DNA of 64,000 nt, taken from Acheta domesticus. Taxonomy: Eukaryota > Arthropoda > Insecta > Orthoptera > Gryllidae. Location: positions 32,163,522-32,227,521 of the forward strand of contig JAHLJT010000631.1 of the NCBI GenBank assembly GCA_031308135.1. The letters are read 5' to 3'. A model generated the notes under the pieces. That model was not told where the DNA came from, ran no database searches, and was given only the letters and a program-made list of their open reading frames with translations. Shown here piece by piece: positions 1-12,359 of this stretch. Every line of letters starts with the position of its first letter. The first letter of the stretch is position 1. A program made the position numbers and the translations under genes.

Positions 1-204
1 TTAAAAACTTTTACCCCGTGAACACAGAATAACTGATATGTAAACAAATGTTGAGTGTAATATAAAAATACAATTTGGAGCTCCATTACTCTATTCTCCC
101 TTTCTAGCAATGCGAGCAGCGACAGTGGCCCCCTCCCCTATCGGCGGCGGGCAGACTCAGCACATACAGGGCCACACCGCTGGCGTACCGCAGGGCACGA
201 GCTT

Positions 205-335
205 GCCTACCGGTAGAGGTGGCTCAGGCCATTAACTGTCACTGCAGTGCCTCTTGCTGTGTACACAGCCAATTTCGAAGTTCGCGCGCGCAGGTCGGCA
301 AGCGCTCTATTCTGAAGAAGATCGGGCAGCGGGAT
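205..335 (+). repeat. Partial SINE head, family C
   Basis: The plus strand reads GAGGTGGCTCAGGCCATTAA followed by GTCACTGCAGTGCCTC. This matches the minus-strand heads of the SINE copies at 30236 and 62752 (A-box-like TGGCTCAG, then cactgcag...cctct). A weak TTTCGAAGTTC may be a decayed B box. The sequence after about 335 does not match the other copies. Confidence 0.4.
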
Positions 336-2199
336 GCTAACCGCTTCGACGGACAGCAAGCTGAGAGAGCGAGTCTTCATCAACCTCGCCAGCAGACATA
401 TAGCGGGCGGCCCTCCTGACATGTGTAGGTTGGCGCTGCCAAAACATCAGCTAACACTTCAATCAGTTCAGTGACCTCGGGAGAAGTGTGGACATTGCAA
501 ATCCACGGTTGTAAATCTCAACGAGTTCAGTGGATTTTTGTTTCAGTGACCGATTAGTAGCTTTTTAATAAATCGTATAGTAAAATAGAGATTCATGGCA
601 GGTTTAACTGGTAGGAGTTGGGTTGTACTGTTAAGTGGCAAGAATGAGACCAAGTAACACAATTGCCACTGTCGAATATTGTAAAAAGTGAAAATTTAAA
701 TGAGATCTAGCCACGTTAATACGCTAAGAATTAAGAATTGCCTAAACATCGCTCCAATTACGTATATTACTTTCTAGCGTTGTATTGCATTTCTTTTCTA
801 AAATGAAACCACTTCACTCCTACAGTCAATGTGGCCGGGTTTCACAAAACAACGCAAATAGATCCACTTTATAACTTTTATCAAAAGAATTATTCTTCTA
901 TCACGGATGGACGGTAAAAGAAAATCTGACAAAGACAGCTTGTTTGCAGAGACAAGATTCTTCTAACAAACTCCAACGAAAATGTAACTTTCGACACAAG
1001 AAAAACATCTCCGCAGAAGCATTTTAGCACTCGTTGGCTCCTGAGAATTGATTTCCTGTACGCCAGGCATCAGGCACACGGATAACTTTTACTCCCTTAG
1101 AGAACGACCCACTCCTGCTGCGTTCCTCATAAGTGTGATCGATTGGCAGAAAATATCCTGTAAAAAAGAGACTGACGTGAATCATCCCTATCTCTGAACC
1201 AAGAAAAATCTGTTTACCTCCTGGTGGTGGGTCCATGAATGACGTGAAAGTGGGTGGTACATAAACTTTCACAGCTCTTATCTACTCTAGATTTTCACTG
1301 ACATACTGTTTACTGTTTCAAATTTATACACATCGTGCACGGGACCCTAGAGACAATTTGAAGGTTAACGACTCATTTCTTGAAAAATATGTTATTCTCG
1401 TTTTGCATTTGATAACACTACTTACTTACTTACTCATAAACATGCGTAAAAATCTGAAGCATTAGTACACATTCGACGAGAGCCTGAGGAATCATATTTT
1501 AATGACACTCAGTTGTAAAGACTAAGTGGGTATAACAATTGGAAAAAAGTATCTTTTACAAGAAAAATAAAATCGTATATAATGTTTCAACAACGAACAC
1601 CATCAACTACAAGGATATAAGACGTATGAAATTGGTTTGATGAATTTTTGGAGAGAACTTAAGGGACTTGGATCAATATTTTAATGTAATAACTTTTCAC
1701 TTCGCATTTTCTACTTCACGGAATTTTCTATTTTCTCAACAGTGAATATGTTGAAGTCTTCTAACGTTTCTACTTCTACATTCCACAAATATCTAATTTT
1801 AGGCGTGCCTCGTTACGGCTTGAAGTTATTAGATATATCCCAATTTTCCACGATATTTTTCAATAATTTTGATTCTTGTGGCTTGGATGTTTTCTGCATA
1901 ATTTCATTCAATTACAGATCTTTACATTAAGTCAAGCCCTTTACAAAAATTCTGCGTAATTGTTTAGTAACAACACTAAGATGAAAAATTTCAGTAAGCT
2001 GCGCATTCCTACTGGTTTCTTGCAAGAAGATGGTACGACGAAAAGTATTAAGGATACATTTCAATTCAATTCAGTCGTACCTTATTTAACCTTACTGAGT
2101 ATAATAATAACCAAACCTGCTCTTCCATATGACCACGCAACGTCTCAACGCTCCTTTCGCCATCTAGTGGAGAAAGAAGGTATCACTCGGGCGACGAAA

Positions 2200-2418
2200 C
2201 AGGCGATTTCAACTTAGCACATAGGCATTTTCAGGCTTGAGGATCTTCCACATGTGGTAAATCTACCCGAGGGAGTCGGGTTTACTTCCTCTCTGAGAGA
2301 ACATATACGAAGGACATTTAAGCTCTTAGAAATCGACGGCTTCGATCGGGTTTGAACCCGCAAACTAGAGTATAACAACCCGATAAGCTAACCGGTATAC
2401 CATCAAAGCCACTCCCGA
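2200..2418 (-). repeat. tRNA-derived SINE, family A
   Basis: Read on the minus strand it starts with a tRNA-like head: GGCTTTGATGGTATACCGG, TTAGCTTATCGGG, and a perfect B box GGGTTCAAACCC at about 2352-2363. A non-tRNA body follows. The acceptor-stem ends do not pair as in a true tRNA, and there is no clean cloverleaf end, so it is a SINE or tRNA pseudogene rather than a gene. Confidence 0.6.
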
Positions 2419-2439
2419 TATCACAAATAAATGATTTAC

Positions 2440-3139
2440 TTTTTCGCTACTGCTTACGCAGTAGAGAGAAAGTTATGTAACACTGCGGGGAAAAAACTGG
2501 CGAATTTTCGACAGAAAAAACTTATATTGCAATTCCTTGGTAATGAAAAAGTGGATAAATCCAGTTGCTAAATTTAGAAGAAAAAATCCTCTAAAAAACG
2601 TGGTGTAGCCAGAATTCATGTTTTGTGGGTCCTTGACACCGAAAAATAGTGACGGCAAAACGTCTGTCTGTCCGCCTATCCATCTGTGAACTACGTTAAT
2701 GGATAAACCCTTCAGTAAATTTTCTCCAAAATTGATATTCCCCAATCTATCTAGTTGATGTGTCGGTTCCTTGAATTTGAAACCAATATTTTAATTTTGC
2801 GGGTACTTTACATGATGCCCCAAGCATATTTTTTTTAAAAAATCGCTCCGTTTTTTATTACATTTAGTCACTGGATACTGTGGAGGACGTCCAAGAGAAT
2901 GGTGCAGGTCTCAAATTGGTTGAAAACCCCGATTTTTCGAAAATTGCAAAAATTCCATTTTTTTCGTCGTCTTCGTATAACTCAAGTAATAAAGACATAT
3001 TTTTCCCTTAATGAAACCTTTTCCTTAAAGATAGATTTTGAAATAAGTTCCTGCACAGTTTTTCGAAAATTTGAGTTTTCCAAAAAAGCATCACTGAGGT
3101 ACGTTAATTCGGTGAGAAATTGCGTTATAAATAGAGTTA
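2440..3139 (+). repeat. Dispersed repeat family R1, copy 1
   Basis: Shares collinear blocks with an inverted copy at 21965-22655 and a same-orientation copy near 61050-61640. Shared blocks include agtggataaatccagtt, a tract of GTCTGTCTGTCCG type, the gggta(c/t)tttacatga block and tttttcgaaaattgcaa. The left end carries a short palindrome, tactgcttacgcagta. No coding capacity is seen. The right end is interrupted by the MITE at 3140, and 3104-3139 is also repeated at 4263-4300. Confidence 0.65.
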
Positions 3140-3368
3140 AGGCGGCTCCACACATTTGCTATTCAGCGAACAGCGAGCAACCACTCGCCGAATCTTGAGT
3201 AGTGTGAACGAGTTGCTTGGTATTTGCCGAGTAACGAACATTCGGGGAACCGCATGTCGGTCTTTTGGACACATCCAAGGAAGCGAACATTTGCCGAATA
3301 CATCAGCTGTTCGGGATGGGGCGAGCAGTAGCTCGCCACTCGGCGAACGCCAATGTGTGGAGCTGCCT
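3140..3368. mobile_element. PIF/Harbinger-like MITE
   Basis: The terminal inverted repeats read AGGCRGCTCCACACATT at both ends with one mismatch, and similarity continues inward. The element is flanked by the trinucleotide TTA on both sides (3137-3139 and 3369-3371). Length 229 bp, no ORF of its own. A TTA duplication with short TIRs is typical of PIF/Harbinger-derived MITEs. Confidence 0.75.
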
Positions 3369-4171
3369 TTACATAAACACTAGCGGAACCCGGTACACGT
3401 TGTTCTGCCCTTCATGTTCTTCTTTGCTCATCCATCTCCTTTTCTCTCGGTCTCTCCCTCCCCCCTCTCTCTCCCTCCGTTTCTCTCTGTCCTTGGGGCC
3501 AATGAGGAACGAGCAGGCAGCCAGCGGAGCTGCGGCCAAGAAGCGAGGCTACGCCGCCAGGGGAAAGAAACGGGCTCCGCCATCGGAGAGACAGAATTAG
3601 TGAGGAGTTCCCTGTGTCTATAGTGGTGATTACGATTGTGCGATAGCGTTGACCCGGCAGAGTGGATATAGGATTTTCTTGTGGATTACGGCAGAACTGT
3701 ACTTGACTTGGTAGATCTTCTGGTATAACGGTAACTTGGCTTTGTTTCACGATATTCTTGCGGCTACCGAAGAAGTACTGTTTGTACGGAAAATCGTCGA
3801 TATTGAATAAAAATCTGTGTTCTCGTTGACTTCTGTGTTTTGTGTTGTGTTCCTGGATATAACAAAGGTATCATCCTGTAGATTACAATGTGATAAACGT
3901 TCTTTTGAGGCCCATGGCCTCAAAATTTTAGTTTTTAATGCTTTAGAACGCTTAGTTTAGGAGTTATTGAACGATATAGATTCAATATGTGCAGGTTGCA
4001 TTTGACGTGAAAATTCAGTTTTGTTCTACAGCGTCATGTCGTGGAGTTACAACAGAATTAACGGTACATAAACCTACTGGATGAAAAAGCACGTAGAAGT
4101 GTCAACTTTCATGGAGATCGGCCTAAAGGTGTAGGAGTTTTGCTCTTATATACATACCAACATCCTGTTTA

Positions 4172-4345
4172 TATATATAATTTGCTACTGCGAGAAAAGC
4201 ATATGCTAATTAATTAATTGCGAGAAAGCATATGCTAATGTCGCACCAAACATTAGCCGCTGTTAATTCGGAGAGAAATTGCGGTATAAATAGTATTAAT
4301 TAAGCATTACTAATTGCGAGAAAGTATGTGCTGATGTACCAGTAG
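4172..4345. repeat. Short imperfect tandem units beside exon 12 donor
   Basis: Three loosely tandem copies of a unit with core ctttctcgca(a/g)tta (minus strand) and flanking attaattaat/gcatatgc. They lie between about 12 and 185 bp downstream of the donor at 4356. Confidence 0.5.
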
Positions 4346-4356
4346 CAGCACCTTAC

Positions 4357-4610
4357 CTGCGTCGAGGTCGCCGTCGTCGGCGCTGGAGGCGGCCTTGGGG
4401 GCGGGGGCGGGGGCGAGCGGGCGCTGCAGCTCGCGCACCGAGAGCGTGACGCAGGCGCCGTCGTGCACGAAGCGGCGCACGTGGTGGGGCAGGGGCGCCT
4501 CGCACGCCTCCTTGGGGCAGCGGAAGTCGCGCGCGCGGAAGCAGTGCCGCTCCAGGAAGCGCTCCAGCGACACGTCCGACATCGCGTCGTACAGGTCCAT
4601 GTGCACCACC
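4357..4610 (-). CDS. PIKfyve: PIKfyve/Fab1 exon 12 (pre-kinase region; last exon in window)
   Basis: The split Trp codon leads into VVHMDLYDAMSDVSLERFLE, RHCFRARDFRCPKEACEAPL and PHHVRRFVHDGACVTLSVRE, ending ADDGDLDA. The family pattern is (V)xMxFYxxxDxxLxxFLExxCF, CPxxxCxxPxxxHxRRFVHxxxCVxxxxxEL. The donor is GCAG|gtaagg, phase 1. The following family block (SWCRICK) and the PIP-kinase catalytic domain are not in positions 1-4356, so they must lie off the left edge. Three copies of a tctcgcaatta-type unit follow the donor closely. Confidence 0.94.
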
Positions 4611-7600
4611 CTGCGCCAAGCAACAGCCCCGCACTCATTGGTCAGGTTGGTGTAGCGACTGGGTTTGTGCCTGGAGATGGCGGTGTTCCTAATTCCTACT
4701 GCTGGGAGGGGAGATCCGGCGCCGACCTTCACGACGGCAAGCTAGGCAATTCCACCTCCAGATACCTCCCCTCAGCGTGGCCCCGCCCCCAGTCGGACAA
4801 GCTCTCGACTGACCTCCACGCGGTAAGGACGTGTAGTGCATGTAAGTGTATAACGGGAGAGGAACATAAACCGTTTGTACGTTTTGACATTTTTTCTGAA
4901 GAAGGGGAAATTCAAATATCTTGGATGTAAGATATGAGGGCTACCGTTATATAACCTCTTCATTTCATCCAACAACGTTCTTGCGATTTGGCCGACAATT
5001 TTTCAGTCCTAATAAAGTTGAAGCACATCAGGCTCAACGATTTGTTTTAAAATGTATTTTAGAGAATTTGTCATGATCTCGAGAAGTATCTCCCCTCCCC
5101 CAAGTATATAGGAAGGGGGAAAAGATAAAATTATCTTACAACATATTATCTAATTGTTTAAATGATATATTTAAAAAATACAAATATTTCCTGAAACATA
5201 AGAACGGTGGTGAAATAATTATTGAAAAAATTCTGGATAAGGTAAAAGTAATGAGAAGAGTCATCAACATGGCCCCCTGGAGGGTCGGACTGGACTCACT
5301 GCGGTGGTGTAGTAGTTAAAGGTTGGTTAACGTTTCTCCAAATATATACGTGCTCCATAGTCAGTATTGGGAAGTTTCTTTACTTGAACGATCTGCCGAA
5401 CAGTGCTCCAAATATTCACATTTCTGAAGCTAACTTCTGTCAATTCAAATGTGTACCTTCTGACGAACGGCTAGTAACCAAGTATTTCCATTCTCCGCCC
5501 TTTCCACTGACGACATCGCTCTTGCCATTTCCTCCTGAAGAGGAATGCTGCTCTTTGCATTCTGATGATCCCTTGTCTTCAATATATGTGTAAAGTACGA
5601 GCACAGATCGGAAAATAACGGATCTAGCGAGTGTAGTCTGAACTACGTAAACCTGTGAGGAACAGAGAAGCGTAGTGCGGAATTTGTGGACCAAAGGCCA
5701 TAATCCTAGTGAAATTAATAGGGATGTGCGTGGCGTGTATTGGAACGTCTGAGTGGACCGTAGCAATATCTCCAGGTGGCTTGCATTCTTCCAAGAGGGC
5801 TGTACTCCAACCAAACGAACTTCTACTAACAGGGCATATTGAAATTGGCAGCACGCGGCAGAAATGTGTAGTCAACGTGGCGACTATGTAGAAAAGTAGA
5901 TCAAAGATGTAAGGTCTACGGTAATTTTTTGTATTTTGGTACCAATTAAATCTCAGAGCAAAAAAAAAAGTGCGTCATTTTCCGATCTCCCATCGTATAT
6001 ATACTATGTCCTTTCGAAGGAATCTACAACACCAATGAGACATCCCAAGTTCTGTCGATGAATGACGGAGTTCGAAAACGGAGGTTGGGTGTTTTGGGTC
6101 ACGTTCAGAGCAATAAATACTTTAAAAAATGACATCTCTAATAAAGTAAATAAAGAAAGATGTAAGTGTGAACCAAAGCTAGCAATCTCGTGTAAATTAT
6201 GTTTACTTGAGCCACAAATATTCCAGCTCCCTCACAATCCATTCTAAAATAGATGTAAATTACAGCCTTTATGACTTCTGTTCTGACTATACTAAAAAAA
6301 TAATTATTTATCTTTGTATTAAAGATATTTGGCCTTCATTTGCAGGATTACTACGCAAATACCATTGTTCTGTATCCCACTGATATGACGCGAACTCTAA
6401 ATAATCTCTTCAAAGCGACGAAGTAATAAGGATGAAGAATGATCTCTAAGAATCGCTCGTAGTTTAAGTTCACTAAGAATCGCTCGTTTTATTTTAATTT
6501 ATTTTTCAAGGCACTTACATTTTATATTTTACATATTCGTAATAGCGCAAATTTTAATCGCCCCATGTTTTTGCTTAATGTCAAATGAAGGTTCTTAATA
6601 GTCGAGGCCATAATTCTCATTTTCGGTTACAACGATAAATTGTTCATTTGTGCATGCATTCGAGAATTTACGTAGCTCAATGTACGGAATTGTGTCACTA
6701 TTACGATAGTAACAAAAGAAATTAACACTAGTAGATTATCACCGAGAGGTGCTGAAAAGTGGCATTCCGAACATTTCATGCAAGTCAGTATATAATGGCA
6801 ATTGCAAATCTGTTTTGATGATATTTTTAGCCCTAAGGTTCCCTCAAGAAAAATTATTTCGGTTCATTTGAAAAAATAAAATGGGAGAAAATTAGAGTTC
6901 CTTTTTGTTCGCATGAAACTTTTTTTTTCGCGAAACATCTGACAAGCGTATTCTAAAATAACACAGCCGGTAATTAAACTGTAATACACACAGGTACCTC
7001 ATAAACGTGAAATATGAGACAGGAGGTACATTACTCGCTCGATTAGTGACATACCAGTACTAATATTAATCCGAACCCCATAGTTTGCAAAATAATGGAA
7101 ATAAAATTTTATATACTTAAGAAATAATGTTACATGAATCCAGAAATATATTACATACATTTTTCGAAAGTTATCGTCCAAATATTTTCAGATTTTGAGG
7201 TGCGGTAAGGGAATATAGATTATTTTAAATATCTTCTGAATTTCCGGCCCTCTCGCGGGTAATGTAAGAGCAAAGATGGCTGTTCCTTGATTTGAAGAAC
7301 CAGTTCAATAATTATGACCGTTAATATGGACATTAGAAGCTAAGATAATAACCCTTGGTTACTACTGTCAGTTGTGTTACACGTTACGTCGCTACACTGT
7401 CAGACTTCAAAGCAATTCGATCGATCTCCATCAGCCCGCAGAGTCAACGCAACCGCTCGCTCTGCACACAATAGCGTCCCGCGTGTTGCCTACTGCTCCA
7501 GGCGCACATACTCCGGCGGTGAAGGAGCTAATGGCCACCTCGAGAACACGGCCGCATAATGGGATGGCCCACACTGTGGAATGAATGGGACGCCCAGGAG

Positions 7601-8374
7601 CTTTGGAATCTATACGGCCTGCTGACACGGGATATCACGAGACACGTCGCGTCAAGATAAAATAAATTCCAGTGACAGATGTTCAAAATAAACTAATTAA
7701 ACAAAAAAATATATATTTTATAGACTAAATGTACAGGGCACTAAATGACGGGACTAAATTATGAAAGGAACTATACATTCCTCTACACAGCGTGAAGTTT
7801 TCCACTTGTAGCACGTGGCAAAAAACAGTAATTAGCAATGATTAGCAGCTGCTGCGCTATTAAGACGTGTCCCGTTCTTATTTAGTTTATATTGCTATAT
7901 ATTTATTGATTCAAATTAACCGATAGTTGTCCAATCTACTACAACAAATTGCAAAGAAAAAAGTAACGATGAATGTAACGAAAACAAAGAAAAAACGAAA
8001 AATATTACACAAAGTGCAAAAAAAGTGAACCGGAACATGTTTGGAGGTTCCACAAAGCATTCATTTAATGATTAATAGTTATTTACGCTCCAAGGGCGTC
8101 ATAAGGGTTCTACGATCGAGCGGCGACAAAACGTTCGAGGTCCTTTGGCCCGAGCGCTTTTTTTTCGCCGAGATCATTAGAACCAGGTACATCCAAGAGT
8201 TTATATTTTACCCAATTTTAATTATTTAGATTTACTCATTTACTAATTAACTAATGTTAATTTACTCCGCTTTCCTTTTCCTACTCACCCTTGCCGTATA
8301 ATTCCCTCCATAAGAGAACGTGTAGCATCATTCAACTATTTTCGTATTTCCCTCATAACCACGATCCACTAGAT

Positions 8375-9688
8375 CAGACCTGCACAGCATTTTGCACTTT
8401 CAGTGACCTCAGGAGCTGCGTGCGGGCAACTCGGGTGCAAATGAGAAAATCGATGAAGGGTGGGGATGAGACCCAATCTAGGAGTGGGGTCCACCAATCA
8501 GAATGCGCAATTTGGAAAGATAGCCCGTAAATTTAAAGAGCAATCTGCAAGAACATGACGGTCATATACAGTTCAAGTAATATAGTCTTTTGTATTATAT
8601 TGCAAATGTTTGTTCTCGATATATGACAGGGCGAAATATGAAACTACAACGAATTATACATATTAGATTTCGACACCAAGTATTATAATTGCTTCTAGGG
8701 CTTATAATGTAATTCGCTTTGCTACGATGTAATCACAAATTTAGTGTTGTGCTAAACACACAATTGTGATACTGAATTGTTTTTGTTTGATGATGACAGC
8801 AATAAACTATTTTTTATTAACTATGTTTAATTGAATAAGACGGTTCTCTCAAGGCAAAACATATTGTACTTAAAAAAAGTCATGATTATTTTCTGTTCTA
8901 ATTTCTGACAAGAGTGTAGAGTCGTTTACTACATCATATAAAAATATAAAGCCCTTTGCATTCTATTTAACCAATACCCATGATTATCTTATGATTGTCC
9001 GTAACATATCGTGACAGAAGTTTGCTCGTTGATCTCTTTTATTCAGTTTCATAATGGGGAAATATGGTCACAAATGTGCTATTAAACATTACCCTTCTTG
9101 GAATTGCCACATATTCTATTTTATGTCAATCTTGATCTGAGAGATTTCTCTCATGATTTTGTTCATTTTTCTATGATTTGGAGATAATACCATTCCTGGT
9201 GAACAATCAATTATTAAATTGCAATTTTGTGTTAGAATTAAATAATATTTTTCTCTTATATAAGCATATATTTTAAAGCTATTGCTACCAGGTGCATATA
9301 TTCTCAAGCTATTGCTTTAAAATAATGCTTAAGAGTCACAACGAGCATGTTATTTTCTTTAAAAAAATTAGAAAATGAAAATACATACAATGGTCGATAA
9401 AAGGTGGATATACAGCAGTGCACAGAACGTAAACAGTGAATTATGACCCTGGTAACTTGAAATACTAGACATAATCCATTTAAACAAATGGGCATATAAT
9501 TTTGAAGCATGGATCATTGTATTAGACGCCCAGGCATTCAATCTACGCGCCGCGTCGTGCTACGTCAGACTTCTCCCCTCCCCGCAAAGCTTCCTACTCC
9601 CTACTACTTGCACTTTCGGCGCTGTCACGGGCAGGCGAGCGGCTCGCAAGTGCAGAATGCCCGCGGGAGCAGGCGTTGTGCAGGTCTG
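8375..9688. mobile_element. Non-autonomous hAT element, copy 1
   Basis: Both ends read CAGACCTGCACA(A/G)C inward and are flanked by a perfect 8-bp target duplication CACTAGAT (8367-8374 and 9689-9696), the hallmark of hAT transposition. Subterminal GC-rich blocks contain a repeated GCATT(T/C)TGCACTT. The 1314-bp interior is AT-rich with no transposase ORF. A second copy lies inverted at 50321-51717. Confidence 0.9.
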
Positions 9689-9799
9689 CACTAGATCCAC
9701 GCAAGTTAGGCAGTGATTGTCGAGCTCCGCGTCACAGGCAATAATGAGCAATAACGTGTCAGAGAAAAGTAAATATATTTGGCTAACCTGGAACTAAAA

Positions 9800-10030
9800 T
9801 GATCTATGGTACGTACAGTACAATGAGATATAAACCACTTAAGAATTGACTACATTAAAACCATCTGCCAAAACCAAAGTGGTACTTTTATTATGCGTCA
9901 CCTACAACGACAAATGACACATAGACCACTTTAGAATGTACAGATATTCACCTGTTCAGATGAAATTTACCACAAACCAGGATTTTAGCCAAAATGTTTC
10001 ACAGACCACTTAAGTTCCAGGCCATCGATT
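9800..10030. repeat. Imperfect ~85-bp tandem units
   Basis: Three diverged units can be aligned on a core of agaccactt(a/t)(a/g)a preceded by aatg/atgaca-type sequence, at about 9833, 9923 and 10002. The last unit ends roughly 20 bp from the exon 11 donor. Confidence 0.5.
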
Positions 10031-10047
10031 TGTCCCCGTGCACTCAC

Positions 10048-10409
10048 CAGGGGTCGACGCAGAAAGCGGGCGCGGCGGAGGAGACGACGGCGTAGCTGCA
10101 GAAGAGCACGGCCATGTGCTGGTGGTTGCGCGGGTCGAGGGCGTCGGGCGGGGGCGGAGGTGGGGGCGGGGGTGCGGGCGGCACGTCGCCCGTCGCGGGG
10201 GAGTCGGGAGGGGCGGAGGAGGCGGCCGGGGCGGTGGAGGAGCCGTTGGGCGCGGGGCCGGGGGCGGGGGCGGGGCCGCAGTCGGGGCACGGCGGGGGCA
10301 GCGGCAGGCGCCCGCCGCACGCGCGGAAGTGCGCCAGCAGCGCCTGCACCTCGCGGCTGCCCGCGGCGCTGGTGAGGCGCGCGCGCACGAACGGGTGCGC
10401 CCCGCGCAT
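10048..10409 (-). CDS. PIKfyve: PIKfyve/Fab1 exon 11 (pre-kinase region)
   Basis: Begins MRGAHPFVRARLTSAAGSRE, then VQALLAHFRACGGRLPLP, a Pro/Ala/Gly-rich segment with several Pro runs, and PDALDPRNHQHMAVLFCSYA ending SAAPAFCVDPW. The family blocks are HxxVxxRxxx, LLAxFRAxGGR and LDPxNHQxxxVLFxSxS..S.NAPxxCVxPW. The acceptor gtatgttacag and the donor TG|gtgagt (phase 2) agree with neighbours. A SINE-borne 17-bp minisatellite lies 74 bp upstream of the acceptor. Imperfect ~85-bp units start about 20 bp after the donor. Confidence 0.94.
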
Positions 10410-10482
10410 CTGTAACATACACACACCCTTCATTCATTCATTATTTCGAGTTATCGGGAGTGTAAACTACGAAGGTTATTGG

Positions 10483-10690
10483 ATCGGGAGACGGCGATGA
10501 TCGGGAGACGGCGATGATCGGGAGACGGCGATGATCGGGAGACGGCGATGATCGGGAGACGGCGATGATCGGGAGACGGCGATGATCGGGAGACGGCGAT
10601 GATCGGGAGACGGCGATGATCGGGAGACGGCGATGATCGGGAGACGGCGATGATCGGGAGACGGCGATGATCGGGAGACGGCGATGATCT
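10483..10690. repeat. 17-bp minisatellite, ~12 copies
   Basis: Near-perfect tandem copies of ATCGGGAGACGGCGATG. The right end runs directly into gatgatcttctcctgctgg, which is the internal part of the family C SINE (compare ggcgatgatcttttccccgctgg at 29806). The array therefore appears to have grown from the SINE's own sequence. It sits 74 bp upstream of the exon 11 acceptor. Confidence 0.93.
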
Positions 10691-11155
10691 TCTCCTGCTG
10701 GATAGTGATCTGGCACCAACCTACACGTCGACTTACGGGTTTTCCCCTACCATGTATCTCCCACTAACGGATCACTCCAACCAGATATCTCGCCCTAGCC
10801 CGGGCAAGTTGGAAGCTCCCGACTAGTCTTCCGACATATGTGGTAGTGTAGTGCACGTGTAGGTGTGTGTACGTAAGTGGCAAGAATAAGGCGACGAAGA
10901 GGAAGGAAAGATCGCGTGCGCTCCATGGCTCATTTGATAGGGTACTGCTTCGGCATTCGCCTGATGCTGATGTCAGACACCTTTCAGAGCAACTGGCCGC
11001 TAGAATTCTCCATAAGACAGCGGTTGGACACGATGTAGCTATGTAGCTTGTATCTGAAAGTCTGCCATCGTTGGAACTGGAACCCGAGGACATCCCGGTC
11101 AGAGTCACTACAGTGACATTAATTGATGTCCTGAGCCACCTAATCCGGTACCAGC
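10690..11155 (-). repeat. tRNA-derived SINE, family C
   Basis: Minus-strand copy whose head (right side) has A-box-like CAGGACATCAATTAATGTC and B-box-like GGGTTCCAGTTCC, both decayed. The body shares gctcccgactagtct, tggtagtgtagtgca and ctagaattctcc with the copies at 29709, 54298 and 61690. Confidence 0.7.
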
Positions 11156-12216
11156 CAATCTTCTTTTCTTATTTTCATCCATTCTTTTATACAATTATTT
11201 ACTTATTTATTAATTTTTCACATTTCCATTCTGTTCACTCATCCATTATTCGAATTCTCTCACCCGTTCACACAGACAGTGAACATTTGACACAGTCATC
11301 CCACCAGCCAGCCAACCAACCAAAGTAAGTGAAGACTCAGTCAATTGGTCAGTCAGGATGGTAAATCGTAGGTGGGAGGATGCAACATCTGGCACCAACG
11401 ATCGAATTAATCATTTATTTTGGACAGGCGAGAAAATGGCCATAGTTCGGAATCAGGCTGGCAATGCTATATTGCTACGTTATCTCGAGAATTTCGATAG
11501 ATTAGTTAGAAAAGATCGGTGTCCGTCTCAGAAATGATGTATGTCAAAAGAAACATCAATGAATGACAAAGCGGAAAAATAAAGTAAAACTTAAATTGAC
11601 AAGACAAATAAGCATAAGCTTTGAAAAACATGAAAGTAGAGAGCATTTGCAATGCGACATATTCGAGATGAATTAGCACAAGAGTGCAAGTGGCTACAAC
11701 AAAGGACACTCCACCATTATTTTTGTTTTTTTACTCCCCGTAATGCCTCCATTACTCCAATAAAAGCTGTCATTTCATGGCTACAACCAGTTGCATAATG
11801 ATAGTCATTTCGATACAGTTTTCATTATGATACAGGTTCTTTACCAATCACAAAGAAGTTTAGAAACCAAGTATTGAAACTTAATTAATCATTGAGAATC
11901 GTTTTAGCAAATGTTTCGTTCGAGGGTGTACATTTAAATTCTATTTGATATTATATTTACGCTCAGTAGTTTTAATTTTTTTATTATTAGTATTTTTCGT
12001 GGTATATTATTTAAAATAAAATGGATCGTAATTTCACTTTGATCCTATTTGACTAGCACAGTACTCCCTGGCAGACGGACAGGTAACCACAGCTACCTGC
12101 GGCAGCAAGCGAGGGTAGATTTAGGTAGCTGTCCGCTAGGTGGCCTTGGCTGAATCAATTCCCACGAAACTATCCATTGTAAAAGTTTAACTTATAAAAG
12201 TCGTAGAAAAAGTGCT

Positions 12217-12345
12217 GTACGAAACTCTATGTAATGGGTATTAATACTCTCATATGAAGATTACGATACTCGCCTGTTCCTCGCTCGCACCGTAATATCA
12301 CACTCGCGTATTAATACCCATCATTACATCATCGTTTCATAATGT
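12217..12345. repeat. Hairpin-forming inverted repeat
   Basis: The arms contain taatgggtattaatac and gtattaatacccatcatta, extended outward by gtacgaaact.../...gtttcataatgtac with gaps. The loop is about 60 bp and rich in ctcg. Probably a small MITE. A related palindrome occurs near 42830-42930. Confidence 0.6.
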
Positions 12346-12359
12346 ACTACTGTGTAGCA

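Larger units (their letters stand above)
1..4356 (-). other. Intron 12 of PIKfyve (part)
   Basis: AT-rich intronic sequence with no supported coding exon. It holds a tRNA-like SINE head on the plus strand near 205-335, a tRNA-derived SINE (2200-2418), copy 1 of a dispersed repeat (2440-3139), a PIF-like MITE (3140-3368), a CT-rich patch (3400-3500) and short repeats next to the exon 12 donor. Between 430 and 2190 I see nothing recognisable. Confidence 0.75.
4611..10047 (-). other. Intron 11 of PIKfyve
   Basis: A 5.4 kb AT-rich intron. Its recognised contents are a non-autonomous hAT element (8375-9688) and imperfect ~85-bp units near the donor (9800-10030). The stretch 4611-8366 holds no recognisable gene. 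A moderately GC-rich patch at 7400-7640 is unexplained. Confidence 0.75.

Noticed and set aside
2338..2418. Functional tRNA gene
   Set aside because: The B box is good but the ends do not form an acceptor stem, and a SINE-like body follows. The same reasoning applies near 30236 and 32690.
3412..3750. 112-codon minus ORF with Arg/Glu-rich tail
   Set aside because: The tail is a CT-rich low-complexity patch, with no family motif.
10038..10500. Plus-strand Gly/Arg-rich ORFs over exon 11, and similar ones over exons 2, 3, 4, 7 and 12
   Set aside because: Antisense shadows of GC-rich PIKfyve exons with no family motifs of their own.
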